Shown here: positions 33,369 through 42,432 of the stretch, piece after piece | How the letters are laid out: every line of letters starts with the position of its first letter | Position numbering within the stretch: position 1 is the first letter of the stretch | Assembly: GCF_021730615.1 (NCBI RefSeq) | Contig: NZ_JAJLMN010000001.1 | Span: forward strand, 3,483,501 to 3,547,500 | Direction of reading: 5' to 3' | DNA: 64,000 nucleotides | Origin: Lichenibacterium dinghuense | GTDB taxonomy: Bacteria; Pseudomonadota; Alphaproteobacteria; Rhizobiales; Beijerinckiaceae | Program-made: the position numbers and the translations under genes | The notes under the pieces: model-generated | The model's input: the letters and a program-made list of their open reading frames with translations, nothing else | Database searches by the model: none | What the model was told of the DNA's origin: nothing

Positions 33369-34115
33369 ATGGCAAAGCTGGATGGCAAGGTCGCGGTGGT
33401 GACCGGGGCTTCGAAGGGAATCGGCGCGGCGATCGCCGCGGCGCTGGCGCGGGAGGGCGCGGCCGTCGTGGTCAACTACGCGTCGAGCCGGGCGGGGGCG
33501 GATGCGGTCGTCGAGGCGATCGCCTCGGCCGGCGGCCGGGCCGTGGCGGTGAAGGGCGACGTTTCGAAGGCGGCGGAGGCCCGCGGGCTGATCGACGCGG
33601 CCGTGGAGGCCTTCGGCCGCCTCGACATCGTCATCAACAACTCCGGCGTCTACGAGTTCGCCTCGATCGGCGAGGTGAGCGAGGAGCACTACCGCCGCAT
33701 CTTCGACGTCAACGTGCTGGGCCTCCTGCTGGTGTCGCAGGCAGCGGCGAAGCACCTCGGCGAGGGCGGCCACATCGTCAACATCTCGTCGGTGGTGACG
33801 AGCCTGTTCCCGCCCGACTCGGCCGTCTACACCGGCAGCAAGGGCGCGGTGGACGCGATCACCGGCGTGCTGGCGAAGGAGCTGGCCCCGCGCGGCATCC
33901 GCGTCAACGCGGTCCGGCCGGGCTTCGTCACGACCGAGGGCACGCAGACGGCGGGCCTCGCCGGCTCGGAGATGGAGGCCGGGATCGTCGCGCAGACGCC
34001 GCTCGGCCGCGCGGGCCGGCCCGACGACATCGCCGACCTCGTCGCCTTCCTAGCCTCCGACGACGCGCGCTGGCTGACCGGCGAGGTGATCGCCTCCAGC
34101 GGCGGCCTGCGCTGA
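33369..34115 (+). CDS. SDR-family oxidoreductase
   Basis: 248 residues: the glycine motif VVTGASKGIGAAIAAALARE, the NNSG motif (VINNSGVYEF), the active-site Ser in NISSVVTSLF, Y-x-x-x-K in SAVYTGSKGAVDA and the C-terminal LTGEVIASSGGLR. It is a 3-oxoacyl-reductase-like classical SDR using NAD(P)H. The neighbouring divergent regulator and palindrome suggest it is inducible by a small molecule. Confidence 0.92.
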   Translation: MAKLDGKVAVVTGASKGIGAAIAAALAREGAAVVVNYASSRAGADAVVEAIASAGGRAVAVKGDVSKAAEARGLIDAAVEAFGRLDIVINNSGVYEFASIGEVSEEHYRRIFDVNVLGLLLVSQAAAKHLGEGGHIVNISSVVTSLFPPDSAVYTGSKGAVDAITGVLAKELAPRGIRVNAVRPGFVTTEGTQTAGLAGSEMEAGIVAQTPLGRAGRPDDIADLVAFLASDDARWLTGEVIASSGGLR

Positions 34116-34140
34116 GGCTAAGCCGTCCGGCCCGCGGCGG

Positions 34141-35145
34141 CTACAGCCAGGTCTCGTGCGGGACCACGTCGGCGTCGTGGTAGTTCACGTATTGCGCCAG
34201 GCGGGGCCGGCCCGACCGGTTCGGGCTGGCGCCGTGCGGCAGCTCGTGGCGCCAGATCACGAGGTCGCCCGCGCCGGCCGGCACCGGCACGGCCTCGGCC
34301 GTCAGGTCGATCCCGCGCGGGTCGGCGTCGCCGATCTCCGCGAGCCAGCCGGCGATCCGGCGGTGGAAGCCGGGCACCACCCGCAGCGGGCCTCCATCGG
34401 CGGCCGTGTCGGTCAGGTACAGGATGCCGCCGGTCATCAGCGGCATCGGCTGGGCGAGGCTCATGTCCCAGTGCAGCGGCGTGCCCTGGAACGGGAGCGT
34501 CGCGGTCTCGGGCGGGTTGAAGCTCATCTGGTCCGTCGAGCACCACAGGTCCGCCGTGCCCCGGAGCTGCGCGATGGCCTTGTGGATCCGCGGCGAGCGC
34601 CGCGCCGCCTCCAGGGCCGGGTCCTGGAAGCGCCCGACCCAGAAGGTGCCGGAGCGGGGGCGGTACCAGCTGGCCGGATCAGCGGCTGTGCCGCCGACGA
34701 GGCGCCACAGGAGGGCCTCGGCGGCCCCCGCCTCCTCGCGCGTGAGGGCGCCGCGCAGCACCACGTAGCCGTGCCGGTCCCAATGCGCGAGGTCGTCGGC
34801 GTCGAGCACCGCGTCCATGGCGTCGATCGCGCGCAGGCGCCCGGCCGCGGCCTCGGGCACCGGCCCTCCGTCCATCCAGGCGTTGAAGCGCGCGACCTGC
34901 ACGGGGTCCGGCGCGCCGGCGGTCGCCACCACCCAGTCCGAGAAGGCCTCGAAACCGGGCCGGACCTGCCCGAGGTGGGCGTAGGCCTGCCCGATGCCGA
35001 GGCCGAGCAGGTCGAGCGTCACGCGGTCCGCCAGCGGGCGCGCGGGCCGCTCCGTCGACCGCCCCGTCATCCGCTCCAGGAAGCCCGCGATGCCGCTGAT
35101 CCGGGCGAGCGGGGAGGAGGCGGGCGCGGAGGACGGGTCGTTCAT
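34141..35145 (-). CDS. Phytanoyl-CoA-dioxygenase (PhyH) family protein
   Basis: 334 residues from ATG 35145. The Fe(II)/2-oxoglutarate core can be read: H225-x-D227 in PLHWDMS, the distal His in VIWRHELPHGAS, and Arg downstream in NRSGRPRLAQYV. DDLAHWDRHGYVVLRGALTR is the usual PhyH opening, here after an N-terminal extension of about 120 residues. It hydroxylates an unknown substrate. It is convergent with the SDR gene. Confidence 0.85.
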   Translation of the reverse strand: MNDPSSAPASSPLARISGIAGFLERMTGRSTERPARPLADRVTLDLLGLGIGQAYAHLGQVRPGFEAFSDWVVATAGAPDPVQVARFNAWMDGGPVPEAAAGRLRAIDAMDAVLDADDLAHWDRHGYVVLRGALTREEAGAAEALLWRLVGGTAADPASWYRPRSGTFWVGRFQDPALEAARRSPRIHKAIAQLRGTADLWCSTDQMSFNPPETATLPFQGTPLHWDMSLAQPMPLMTGGILYLTDTAADGGPLRVVPGFHRRIAGWLAEIGDADPRGIDLTAEAVPVPAGAGDLVIWRHELPHGASPNRSGRPRLAQYVNYHDADVVPHETWL

Positions 35146-35262
35146 GGTCCGCATCCTGCCGTGGCATCGGCGCGCGGGCAAGCGGCGCGCCGGTTGTCGT
35201 CGGGGCGCGGGCGTGCGGCGTCGCGCTCGGCCCGGCGGCGCCGGCTTGTCGGCGACGGCCGC

Positions 35263-36195
35263 TCAGGGGGCGGAACGCTTCCGCCCGGCCACCACCTCGC
35301 GCACGGAAGTCCAGCGCATGTCCGAGTAGCGGGCGTTGTCGAGGGGCGCGAGCTTGCCGCGGCCCGAGAACATGTCGCGCATGTATTGCAGGCCCTGGAA
35401 GGGCGGGAACACCGCCCGCCGGCCCGGCATCACGGTGCGGGCCGCGACGATCAGCGCCGACAGGGTCCTGAGGCTGCCGGCCCGCATCGTCGTGAAGCTC
35501 TGCCCCGTCGCGGCGCTGGCCGAGGCCGCGATGCCGCGCGGGCTCGTCTCGTCGCCCGAGATGCGCAGGACCCGCGGCGCGCCCGGGTCGAGCGCCGCAC
35601 GGGCCGTGAAGGCGGCCGTGTCGTCCATGGTGGTGAAGTCGACGCGCTGGTCGGCGTCGCCGAAGTGCAGCACGCGCTTGATCGGGAACAGGATAAAGGG
35701 CGCCGGCCCGACGATGAGGTCCGTGAAGCCGCCGTTGAGGATCGATGTGGCGCGGATCGGCGCGGCGTCGAGCACGCGGTGGAAGTCGCGCCGGAGGTCG
35801 AGGTTGCGGTTGTCGCCGGGGCGGGTCTTCGTGAAGTCGAGCGAGAAGTCGGAGGGGATGAAGCGCGGCACGCCCGCCGCCACCGCGGCGCGCAACAGCA
35901 CGCCCTGGGTGCCGAGGATGGTCGGCGCGAGGCCGTTCAGCGCCGACACGGCGCAGGCCGCGCCCCGGCAGGCGGCCGCGACCTGTCCCTCGTCGTCGAG
36001 ATCGGCCTCCACGGTCTCGACGCCGATGCCGCGCAGGCTGGCGATGCGGTCCTCCGCGGTGCCGCGGCGGAGCACGGCTCGGACGGAGGCGCCGCGCTCG
36101 CGCAGGGCGCCGGCGATGCGGGAGCCGAGCGCCCCGGTGGCGCCGGCCAACACCACGTCGACCGCCTTCGAAGCTTCACCGGCCATGTCGTCCAT
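35263..36195 (-). CDS. NmrA-like NAD(P)-binding protein
   Basis: 310 residues. The Rossmann motif is at the N-terminus (VDVVLAGATGALGSRIAGAL) with RAVLRRGT after strand 2, which suggests NADP preference. It lacks the YxxxK catalytic pair of SDRs, but PRFIPSDFSLDFTKTRPGDN is typical of NmrA/isoflavone-reductase-like proteins. Start 36195 or ATG 36186. It lies downstream of the urt genes on the same strand but after a gap of more than 100 bases. Role unknown. Confidence 0.8.
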   Translation of the reverse strand: MDDMAGEASKAVDVVLAGATGALGSRIAGALRERGASVRAVLRRGTAEDRIASLRGIGVETVEADLDDEGQVAAACRGAACAVSALNGLAPTILGTQGVLLRAAVAAGVPRFIPSDFSLDFTKTRPGDNRNLDLRRDFHRVLDAAPIRATSILNGGFTDLIVGPAPFILFPIKRVLHFGDADQRVDFTTMDDTAAFTARAALDPGAPRVLRISGDETSPRGIAASASAATGQSFTTMRAGSLRTLSALIVAARTVMPGRRAVFPPFQGLQYMRDMFSGRGKLAPLDNARYSDMRWTSVREVVAGRKRSAP

Positions 36196-36311
36196 ACTCC
36201 CGCCTGTGCCGGCCCAACGGTCGCCGGGCGGGAAAAGGTGCCGGGCCGATGTTCGTCGAGACGCCGTCATCGCGGGCGGAGGGAGCCTCCGCAGAGCGGC
36301 TTCGCCCTCCC

Positions 36312-37007
36312 TCACACGCTGAGGTGCGCCCGCACCTCCTGCTCCACCATGTCGGCCTTGGCGCCGGCCAGCACGACCGAGCCGCGGTCCATCACGGCGA
36401 AGCTGTCGGCGAGGTCGCGGGCGAACTCGAAATACTGCTCCACCAGCACGATCGCCATGTCGCCGCGGCCGCGCAGGTAGTCGATGGCGCGGCCGATGTC
36501 CTTGATGACGGAGGGCTGGATGCCCTCGGTCGGCTCGTCGAGCACGAGGAGCTTCGGCCGCGTCACCAGCGCGCGGCCGATGGCGAGCTGCTGCTGCTGG
36601 CCGCCCGACAGGTCGCCGCCGCGCCGGCCCATCATGGCCTTCAGCACGGGGAACAGCTCGAACACCTCCTCGGGCACGTGGCGCATGGCGCGGCCGACCG
36701 GCGCGAAGCCGGTCTGCAGGTTCTCGCGCACGGTGAGGAGCGGGAAGATCTCGCGACCCTGCGGCACGTAGGCGATGCCGCGCCTGGCCCGCGCGTGGGT
36801 GGGCAGACGCGACACGTCCTCGTCGCCGAGCCGGATCGTCCCGCCGCGGATCGGCTGGTGGCCCACGATGGCGCGCAGCAGCGAGGACTTGCCGACCCCG
36901 TTGCGGCCCAGCACGCAGGTGACGCGGCCGAGCTCGGCGCGGAGCGAGACCTTCCGCAGCGCCTGGGCGGCGCCATAGAAGAGGTCGATGGAGTCGACGG
37001 TCAACAC
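36312..37007 (-). CDS. urtE: Urea ABC transporter ATP-binding subunit UrtE
   Basis: 231 residues from GTG 37007 (GAGGG eight bases upstream). ABC motifs: Walker A GRNGVGKSSL, signature DLSGGQQQQLAIGRAL, Walker B KLLVLDEPTEGIQPSV. The E-G-I-Q-P after the Walker B is a UrtE mark. It is the last urt gene, separated from urtD by a palindromic repeat element. Confidence 0.93.
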   Translation of the reverse strand: MLTVDSIDLFYGAAQALRKVSLRAELGRVTCVLGRNGVGKSSLLRAIVGHQPIRGGTIRLGDEDVSRLPTHARARRGIAYVPQGREIFPLLTVRENLQTGFAPVGRAMRHVPEEVFELFPVLKAMMGRRGGDLSGGQQQQLAIGRALVTRPKLLVLDEPTEGIQPSVIKDIGRAIDYLRGRGDMAIVLVEQYFEFARDLADSFAVMDRGSVVLAGAKADMVEQEVRAHLSV

Positions 37008-37038
37008 GCTGCAATCCCTCGCAGACCTGAGCGCGACC

Positions 37039-37167
37039 CCCTTCTCCCGCGAAGCGGGAGAAGGTGTCGGCGCGAAGCGACGACGGATGAGGGAACCCCG
37101 GGCGCGGGCGTGGCGCCATCCCCCCATCCGCCCTGACGGGCACCTTCTCCCGCTCGCGGGAGAAGGA
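37039..37167. repeat. Palindromic mosaic element between urtD and urtE
   Basis: Two near-identical hairpins of the form CCTTCTCCCGC...GCGGGAGAAGG (37040-37063 and 37143-37166) lie at the ends, themselves in inverted orientation, with GGATGAGG/CCCATCC complementary stretches further in. The whole can fold into one long stem. It resembles rhizobial intergenic mosaic elements. It sits inside an operon, so it should be transcribed. Confidence 0.8.
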
Positions 37168-37174
37168 CGGAACC

Positions 37175-37930
37175 TCACCGCCCGAGATACACCTCCACCA
37201 CGCGCGGGTCGGCCGACACCTGGTCGAGCGGACCCTCGGCCAGCACCGCGCCCTCGTGCAGCACCGTCACCTTGACGCCGAGGTCGCGCACGAACGTCAT
37301 GTCGTGCTCGACCACCACCACGGCGTGGTCCCGCGCGATCTCGCGCAGCAGCTCCGCCGTGGTGGCGGTCTCGGAATCCGTCATGCCCGCCACCGGCTCG
37401 TCGACGAGCAGCAGCTTCGGGTCCTGCGCGAGCAGCATGCCGATCTCCAGCCACTGCTTCTGGCCGTGGCTGAGGTCGCCGGCGCGGCGCGCGCGGTGGT
37501 CCCACAGGCGGATGCGGCGCAGCACGCCGTCGACCTTTTCCTGGCGCTCGCGCGCGGCTCTCCCGAACAGCGTCGCGAAGGCGCCGCGCGGCGCTTTCAG
37601 CGCCAGCATGACATTGGTCTCGACGGAATGGTTCTCGAACACCGTCGGCTTCTGGAACTTGCGGCCTATACCCAGTTCCGCGATCTCGGCCTCGTCGCGC
37701 TTGGTGAGGTCCGTCGAGCCGCCGAACAACACCGTGCCCTCGTCGGGCCGGGTCTTGCCGGTGATGACGTCCATCATCGTGGTCTTGCCGGCGCCGTTCG
37801 GGCCGATGATGGCGCGCATCTCGTTCGGGGCCAGCACCATGGAGAGGCCGCGCAGCGCCTTGTAGCCGTCGAAGGACACGCGCACGTCGTCGAGGTAGAG
37901 CAGCGACGAGGTGAGGACGGGGTCGGTCAT
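37175..37930 (-). CDS. urtD: Urea ABC transporter ATP-binding subunit UrtD
   Basis: 251 residues. Walker A GPNGAGKTTMMDVITGKTRP, signature DLSHGQKQWLEIGMLLAQDP (LSHGQ instead of LSGGQ is normal for UrtD), Walker B KLLLVDEPVAGMTD, H-loop VVVVEHDMTFVRDL. Pairs with UrtE to power the importer. It starts four bases after the urtC stop. Confidence 0.95.
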   Translation of the reverse strand: MTDPVLTSSLLYLDDVRVSFDGYKALRGLSMVLAPNEMRAIIGPNGAGKTTMMDVITGKTRPDEGTVLFGGSTDLTKRDEAEIAELGIGRKFQKPTVFENHSVETNVMLALKAPRGAFATLFGRAARERQEKVDGVLRRIRLWDHRARRAGDLSHGQKQWLEIGMLLAQDPKLLLVDEPVAGMTDSETATTAELLREIARDHAVVVVEHDMTFVRDLGVKVTVLHEGAVLAEGPLDQVSADPRVVEVYLGR

Positions 37931-37934
37931 GGGC

Positions 37935-39086
37935 TCACTCCGCCACTGGCTGCGGCAGGATCTGCTCTTCGGGGGCGACCGGGCGCTCGGCCGGCGGCTC
38001 GGGGCGGCGGCGACGCGCCGTCACCGTGTCGAGCAGGCCGAGGATGCCGCGCGGCATGAACAGCGTCACCACGACGAACAGGCCGCCGAGCAGGAACAGC
38101 CAGTAGTCCGGGAAGGCGCCCGTGAAGAAGGTCTTGCCCCAGTTGACCAGCACGGCGCCGAGCGCCGCGCCGACCAGCGTGCCGCGCCCGCCGACCGCGA
38201 CCCAGATCACCGCCTCGATGGAATTGGCGGGGGCGAACTCGCCGGGGTTGATGATGCCGACCTGCGGCACGTAGAGGGCGCCCGCGACCCCGGCCATCAT
38301 GGCCGAGAGCGTGAAGATCACCGTCTTGTAGTGCTCGACGCGGTAGCCGAGGAAGCGCACGCGGCTTTCCGCGTCGCGGATCGCCACCGCCACCATCCCG
38401 AACTTCGAGCCCGTCACGGCCGCGGCGATCACGTAGCCGAGCGCCAGCGCCAGCGCCGAGGCGGCGAAGAGCGCGGCGCGGGTGCCGTCCGACTGCACGT
38501 CGTGCCCGAGGATGTCCTTGAAGTCGGTGAGGCCGTTGTTGCCCCCGAAGCCCATCTCGTTGCGGAAGAAGGCGAGCAGCAGCGCGTAGGTCAGCGCCTG
38601 CGTGATGATCGACAGGTAGACGCCGGTCACGCGCGACCGGAACGCGAAGTAGCCGAACACCAGGGCGAGCACGCCCGGCACGAGCAGCACCATCAGCATC
38701 GCGTAGGGGAAGGACGAGAAGCCCCACCACGTCCACGGCAGCGAATGGTAGTTCAGGAACACCATGAAGTCGGGCAGTTCGGGGTTGGCGTAGACGCCCC
38801 GCGCCCCGATCTGGCGCATGAGGTACATGCCCATGGCGTAGCCGCCGAGCGCGAAGAAGGCGCCCTGGCCGAGGCACAGGATGCCGCAATAGCCCCACAC
38901 GAGGTCGAGCGACACGGCCAGGAGCGCGTAGCACAGGTACTTGCCGACCAGCGTCACCGCGTAGGTCGACAGGTGCAGGGGCGAGGACGCCGGCGTCAGC
39001 AGGCTGGAGGCCGGCACCAGCACGGCCGCGGCGAGCAGGACCGCGAGGAAGACGAGGCCGCGGGGCCCGAGGGTGGCGCGGTTCAT
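37935..39086 (-). CDS. urtC: Urea ABC transporter permease UrtC
   Basis: 383 residues with about ten hydrophobic helices of the LivM type. Family marks: [55 protein letters not shown] and the EAA-like [20 protein letters not shown]. Inner-membrane channel half with UrtB. One base separates it from urtB. Confidence 0.95.
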   Translation of the reverse strand: MNRATLGPRGLVFLAVLLAAAVLVPASSLLTPASSPLHLSTYAVTLVGKYLCYALLAVSLDLVWGYCGILCLGQGAFFALGGYAMGMYLMRQIGARGVYANPELPDFMVFLNYHSLPWTWWGFSSFPYAMLMVLLVPGVLALVFGYFAFRSRVTGVYLSIITQALTYALLLAFFRNEMGFGGNNGLTDFKDILGHDVQSDGTRAALFAASALALALGYVIAAAVTGSKFGMVAVAIRDAESRVRFLGYRVEHYKTVIFTLSAMMAGVAGALYVPQVGIINPGEFAPANSIEAVIWVAVGGRGTLVGAALGAVLVNWGKTFFTGAFPDYWLFLLGGLFVVVTLFMPRGILGLLDTVTARRRRPEPPAERPVAPEEQILPQPVAE

Positions 39087-39087
39087 G

Positions 39088-40698
39088 TCAGGCCTCCACG
39101 GCCCGGCCCTTGAGGGCGAAGAGCCCGCGCGGCCGCTTCTGGATGAAGAGCACGATGAAGACCAGGATCAGGATCTTGGCCAGCACCGCGCCCGCGAAGG
39201 GCTCGGCGAACTTGTCGACGACCCCGAGGCCGAGCGCCGCCACCAGCGTGCCCCACAGGTTGCCGACCCCGCCGAACACCACGACCATGAAGCTGTCGAT
39301 GATGTAGCTCTGGCCGAGGTTCGGCGACACGTTGTCGATCTGCGAGAGGGCGACGCCGGCGATGCCGGCGATGCCCGAGCCGAGGCCGAACGCGAGCGCG
39401 TCGATCCGCCCTGTGGAGATGCCCATGGCCGAGGCCATGCGGCGGTTCTGCGTCACGGCCCGCATGCGCAGGCCGAAGGGGGTGGCCCTGAGCACGAGCT
39501 GCAGGGCGACGAAGACCAGCGCCGTGAAGACCACGATCCACAGGCGGCCGTTGGTGATCTCGAGCCCGCCGAGCTGGAACGAGCCCGACATGAAGGGCGG
39601 CGCCGAGACGGGCCGGTTGTTGGGGCCGAAGGCCGTGCGCACGGCCTGCTGGAGCACCAGCGACACGCCCCAGGTGGCGAGCAGCGTTTCCAGCGGCCGG
39701 CCGTACAGGAAGCGGATGATCGTGCGCTCGATGAGCACGCCGATCGCCCCCGCGACCAGGAAGGCCACGGGCACGGCGACCACCAGAGACAGGTTCGCCA
39801 GGGCCGGGGCGTGGGCGGCGATGAGGCCCTGCAGCACGAAGGTCGTGTAGGCGCCGACCATCACCATCTCGCCGTGGGCCATGTTGATGACGCCCATCAC
39901 GCCGAACGTGATGGCGAGGCCGATGGCGGCGAGCAGCAGCACGGAGCCGAGCGACACGCCGTACCAGGCGTTCTGGAGGCCCCACCACAGGCTCTGCGTG
40001 AACTGGATGGACGAGGCCGCGGCGGCGGCGGCGCTCTTCACGGCGGGCGTCGCGTTCGGCGCCGCCTCGATCGCGTTCACGTCGTTCAGCGCGTCGTTGT
40101 CGCCGCGGGCCTTGAGGGTCGCGACCGCCTCGAGCCGGTCGGCCTCCGAGGCCGAGTCGGAGGCCGAGACCGCGGCGGCGCGGGCCTGCATGAGCGCGGC
40201 CTTGACGGCGGGGTCGGCCTCGCGCCCGAGCGCCGCGTCGAGGGCCGGGAGCGCCTTCGGGTCGCGCGCCGCGAAGGCCGTGGCGGCGGCCGACAGGCGC
40301 TTGGCGCGATCGGGCGAGACGAGGTCGAGCGAGCCGAGCGCGTCCGCGACCCTGGACCGGATGGCGTTGTTGAGCCGGACCTTCTTCAGCGCGTCCTGCG
40401 ACACGCCCGCCGCCGGGGCGCCGGTCGCGGCGTCGACGAGCGTGCCGGAGGGGTCGAGCAGGTAGACGGCCTTGGTCGAGGGATCGACCAGCAGGCGGCC
40501 GTCGCCGAGCGCGCCCAGCACCGCGGGCGCCCGCGGCGAGCCCGACCCGGCCAGGGCCGCGATGCCGGCCTCGGTCTCGGGGAACTTGTCGGCGGCGAAG
40601 TGGGGCAGGGCGTCGCCGACCGCGTCGGCGCGGGCCGGGGCGGCCAGCGCGAGGCAGAGAAGGGCGATCAGCGCCGCGATCAGGCTCGTGCGGGGCAT
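39088..40698 (-). CDS. urtB: Urea ABC transporter permease UrtB
   Basis: 536 residues, start ATG 40698 with GGAGG eight bases upstream. A signal-like hydrophobic N-terminus leads into a long periplasmic region of about 220 residues (alanine-rich), characteristic of UrtB, then LivH-type membrane domain: [20 protein letters not shown] and [20 protein letters not shown]. Works with UrtC. Confidence 0.95.
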   Translation of the reverse strand: MPRTSLIAALIALLCLALAAPARADAVGDALPHFAADKFPETEAGIAALAGSGSPRAPAVLGALGDGRLLVDPSTKAVYLLDPSGTLVDAATGAPAAGVSQDALKKVRLNNAIRSRVADALGSLDLVSPDRAKRLSAAATAFAARDPKALPALDAALGREADPAVKAALMQARAAAVSASDSASEADRLEAVATLKARGDNDALNDVNAIEAAPNATPAVKSAAAAAASSIQFTQSLWWGLQNAWYGVSLGSVLLLAAIGLAITFGVMGVINMAHGEMVMVGAYTTFVLQGLIAAHAPALANLSLVVAVPVAFLVAGAIGVLIERTIIRFLYGRPLETLLATWGVSLVLQQAVRTAFGPNNRPVSAPPFMSGSFQLGGLEITNGRLWIVVFTALVFVALQLVLRATPFGLRMRAVTQNRRMASAMGISTGRIDALAFGLGSGIAGIAGVALSQIDNVSPNLGQSYIIDSFMVVVFGGVGNLWGTLVAALGLGVVDKFAEPFAGAVLAKILILVFIVLFIQKRPRGLFALKGRAVEA

Positions 40699-40791
40699 GG
40701 CGGGGTCCTCCATGTGCCGGCGCGTGGGCCCTGCCTCCGCCCGCGGGGCGAGGAGGCAGGGCCCGGCCGCGCCGTCACGGCTTGCAAGAAA

Positions 40792-42102
40792 TCAGCCGGC
40801 GCCGCCGCACTTGCCGGTCTTGACGTTGTAGTTGCCGCAGTTCATCGGCGGCCGCCAATCGGCGATCAGGTCCTTGGAGCCCGGCAGGTAGGGCGACCAG
40901 GCGTCGGCCACGATGGTGCCGGGCGTCTGCCACACGACGTTGATCTGGCCGTCGGCCTGGATCTCGCCGATGTAGACGGGCTTGGTGACGTGGTGGTTCT
41001 CCATCACCGTGGCGTAGCCGCCGGTGAGGTTCGGCACCGTCACGCCGATGATGTGGTCGATCACGTCGTCGGCCTTGAAGCTCTGCGCCTTCTCGACGGC
41101 CTTCACCCAGGCGTTGAAGCCGATGTAATGCGCCTCCATCGGGTCGTTGGTGGTGCGCTTCGGGTTCTTGGTGAAGCCGTGCCACTGGTCGATGAACGCC
41201 TTGTTGGCCGGCGTGTCGATCGACTCGAAGTAGTTCCAGGCCGCGAGGTGGCCGACGAGGTTCTTGGTGTCCATGCCGGCCAGCTCCTCCTCGCCGACCG
41301 AGAAGGCCACCACCGGGATGTCCGTCGCCTTGATGCCCTGGTTCGCCAGCTCCTTGTAGAAGGGCACGTTGGCGTCGCCGTTGATGGTCGACACCACCGC
41401 GGTCTTCTTGCCGGCCGAGCCGAACTTCTTGATGTCGGAGACGATCGTCTGCCAATCGGACTGGCCGAAGGGCGTGTAGTTGATCATGATGTCGCTGTCC
41501 GCGACGCCCTTGAGCTTGAGGTAGGCTTCGAGGATCTTGTTGGTGGTGCGGGGGTAGACGTAGTCGGTGCCGGCCAGCACCCAGCGCTTCACCGAGCCGC
41601 CGTCCGGGCTCATCAGGTAGTCGACCGCCGGGATCGCCTGCTGGTTCGGCGCCGCGCCCGTGTAGATGACGTTGCGCTCGGATTCCTCGCCCTCGTACTG
41701 GACGGGGTAGAACAGCAGGTTGTCGAGCTCCTTGAAGACCGGCAGCACGGACTTGCGCGACACGGAGGTCCAGCAGCCGAAGCAGGCCGCGACCTTGTCC
41801 TGGGAGATCAGCCCGCGCGCCTTCTCGGCGAACAGCGGCCAGTTTGAGGCGGGGTCGACCACCACGGCCTCGAGCTTCCGGCCGAGCACGCCGCCCTTCT
41901 TGTTCTGGGCGTCGATGAGCATCAGCATGACGTCCTTCAGGGTCGTCTCGCTGATCGCCATCGTGCCCGACAGCGAATGGAGGATGCCGACCTTGACGGT
42001 CTCGTCCGCCGCGAAGGCTTGGCGGGCGCCGAGCGTGGCGGTGGCGGCGAGGGCCGAGGCGCCGAGCAGGGCCTGTCGGCGGTTCATCGCGAAACGATCC
42101 AT
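40792..42102 (-). CDS. urtA: Urea ABC transporter substrate-binding protein UrtA
   Basis: 436 residues. A twin-arginine-type leader, MNRRQALLGASALAATATLG, is followed by an Ala-x-Ala-like cleavage site (QAFAADE). The mature protein begins VKVGILHSLSGTMAISETTL; family marks ACFGCWTSVSRKSVLPVFKE, LLFYPVQYEGEESERNVIYT and NYTPFGQSDWQTIVSDIKKF are specific for urea/short-chain-amide binding UrtA. It captures urea in the periplasm. First gene of the operon; 330 bases upstream hold a perfect palindrome. Usually induced by nitrogen limitation. Confidence 0.96.
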   Translation of the reverse strand: MDRFAMNRRQALLGASALAATATLGARQAFAADETVKVGILHSLSGTMAISETTLKDVMLMLIDAQNKKGGVLGRKLEAVVVDPASNWPLFAEKARGLISQDKVAACFGCWTSVSRKSVLPVFKELDNLLFYPVQYEGEESERNVIYTGAAPNQQAIPAVDYLMSPDGGSVKRWVLAGTDYVYPRTTNKILEAYLKLKGVADSDIMINYTPFGQSDWQTIVSDIKKFGSAGKKTAVVSTINGDANVPFYKELANQGIKATDIPVVAFSVGEEELAGMDTKNLVGHLAAWNYFESIDTPANKAFIDQWHGFTKNPKRTTNDPMEAHYIGFNAWVKAVEKAQSFKADDVIDHIIGVTVPNLTGGYATVMENHHVTKPVYIGEIQADGQINVVWQTPGTIVADAWSPYLPGSKDLIADWRPPMNCGNYNVKTGKCGGAG

Positions 42103-42180
42103 GATGCGGTTCCTCGTGAGGCTGCGGCGGGGGCCGCGTGGTCACCTCCGGGCATCCTGGATCGCGCGGTCGCGGGGGGA

Positions 42181-42200
42181 CATACGTCGAATGACGTATG
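42181..42200. promoter_or_regulatory. Perfect palindrome upstream of urtA
   Basis: CATACGTC-GAAT-GACGTATG, eight-base arms, about 80 bases before the urtA start codon, in the 330-base gap 42103-42432. The position suits an operator near the urtA promoter. No sigma-54 -24/-12 element could be recognised nearby. The rest of the gap shows only an imperfect CGCTCGAC/GTCGAGCG repeat at about 42357-42373. Confidence 0.55.
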
Positions 42201-42432
42201 CTGCACTGCGGTGGAAGGCGGGGAGCGGGAACCGCTCGGTCTCGGCACGCCCGGTCCCGCCGGGGATGGTGCCGGCTCCACGCGGCCCCTCAGCGTCCGG
42301 CTCAGGACAATCGTCGCGGTCGCCAGCGCGGTGACGCCCACCGGCAAGCCGCCCTTCGCTCGACGGTCGAGCGAGAGGGCGGCGGTCCTGTCGGTGCAGG
42401 AGGGTGAAGCCTCAGGCGCCGGACGGCCGGGC

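Noticed and set aside
42103-42432. Sigma-54 promoter for urtA
   Set aside because: No GG-N10-GC with TGGCAC/TTGC character could be read on the minus strand of the gap.
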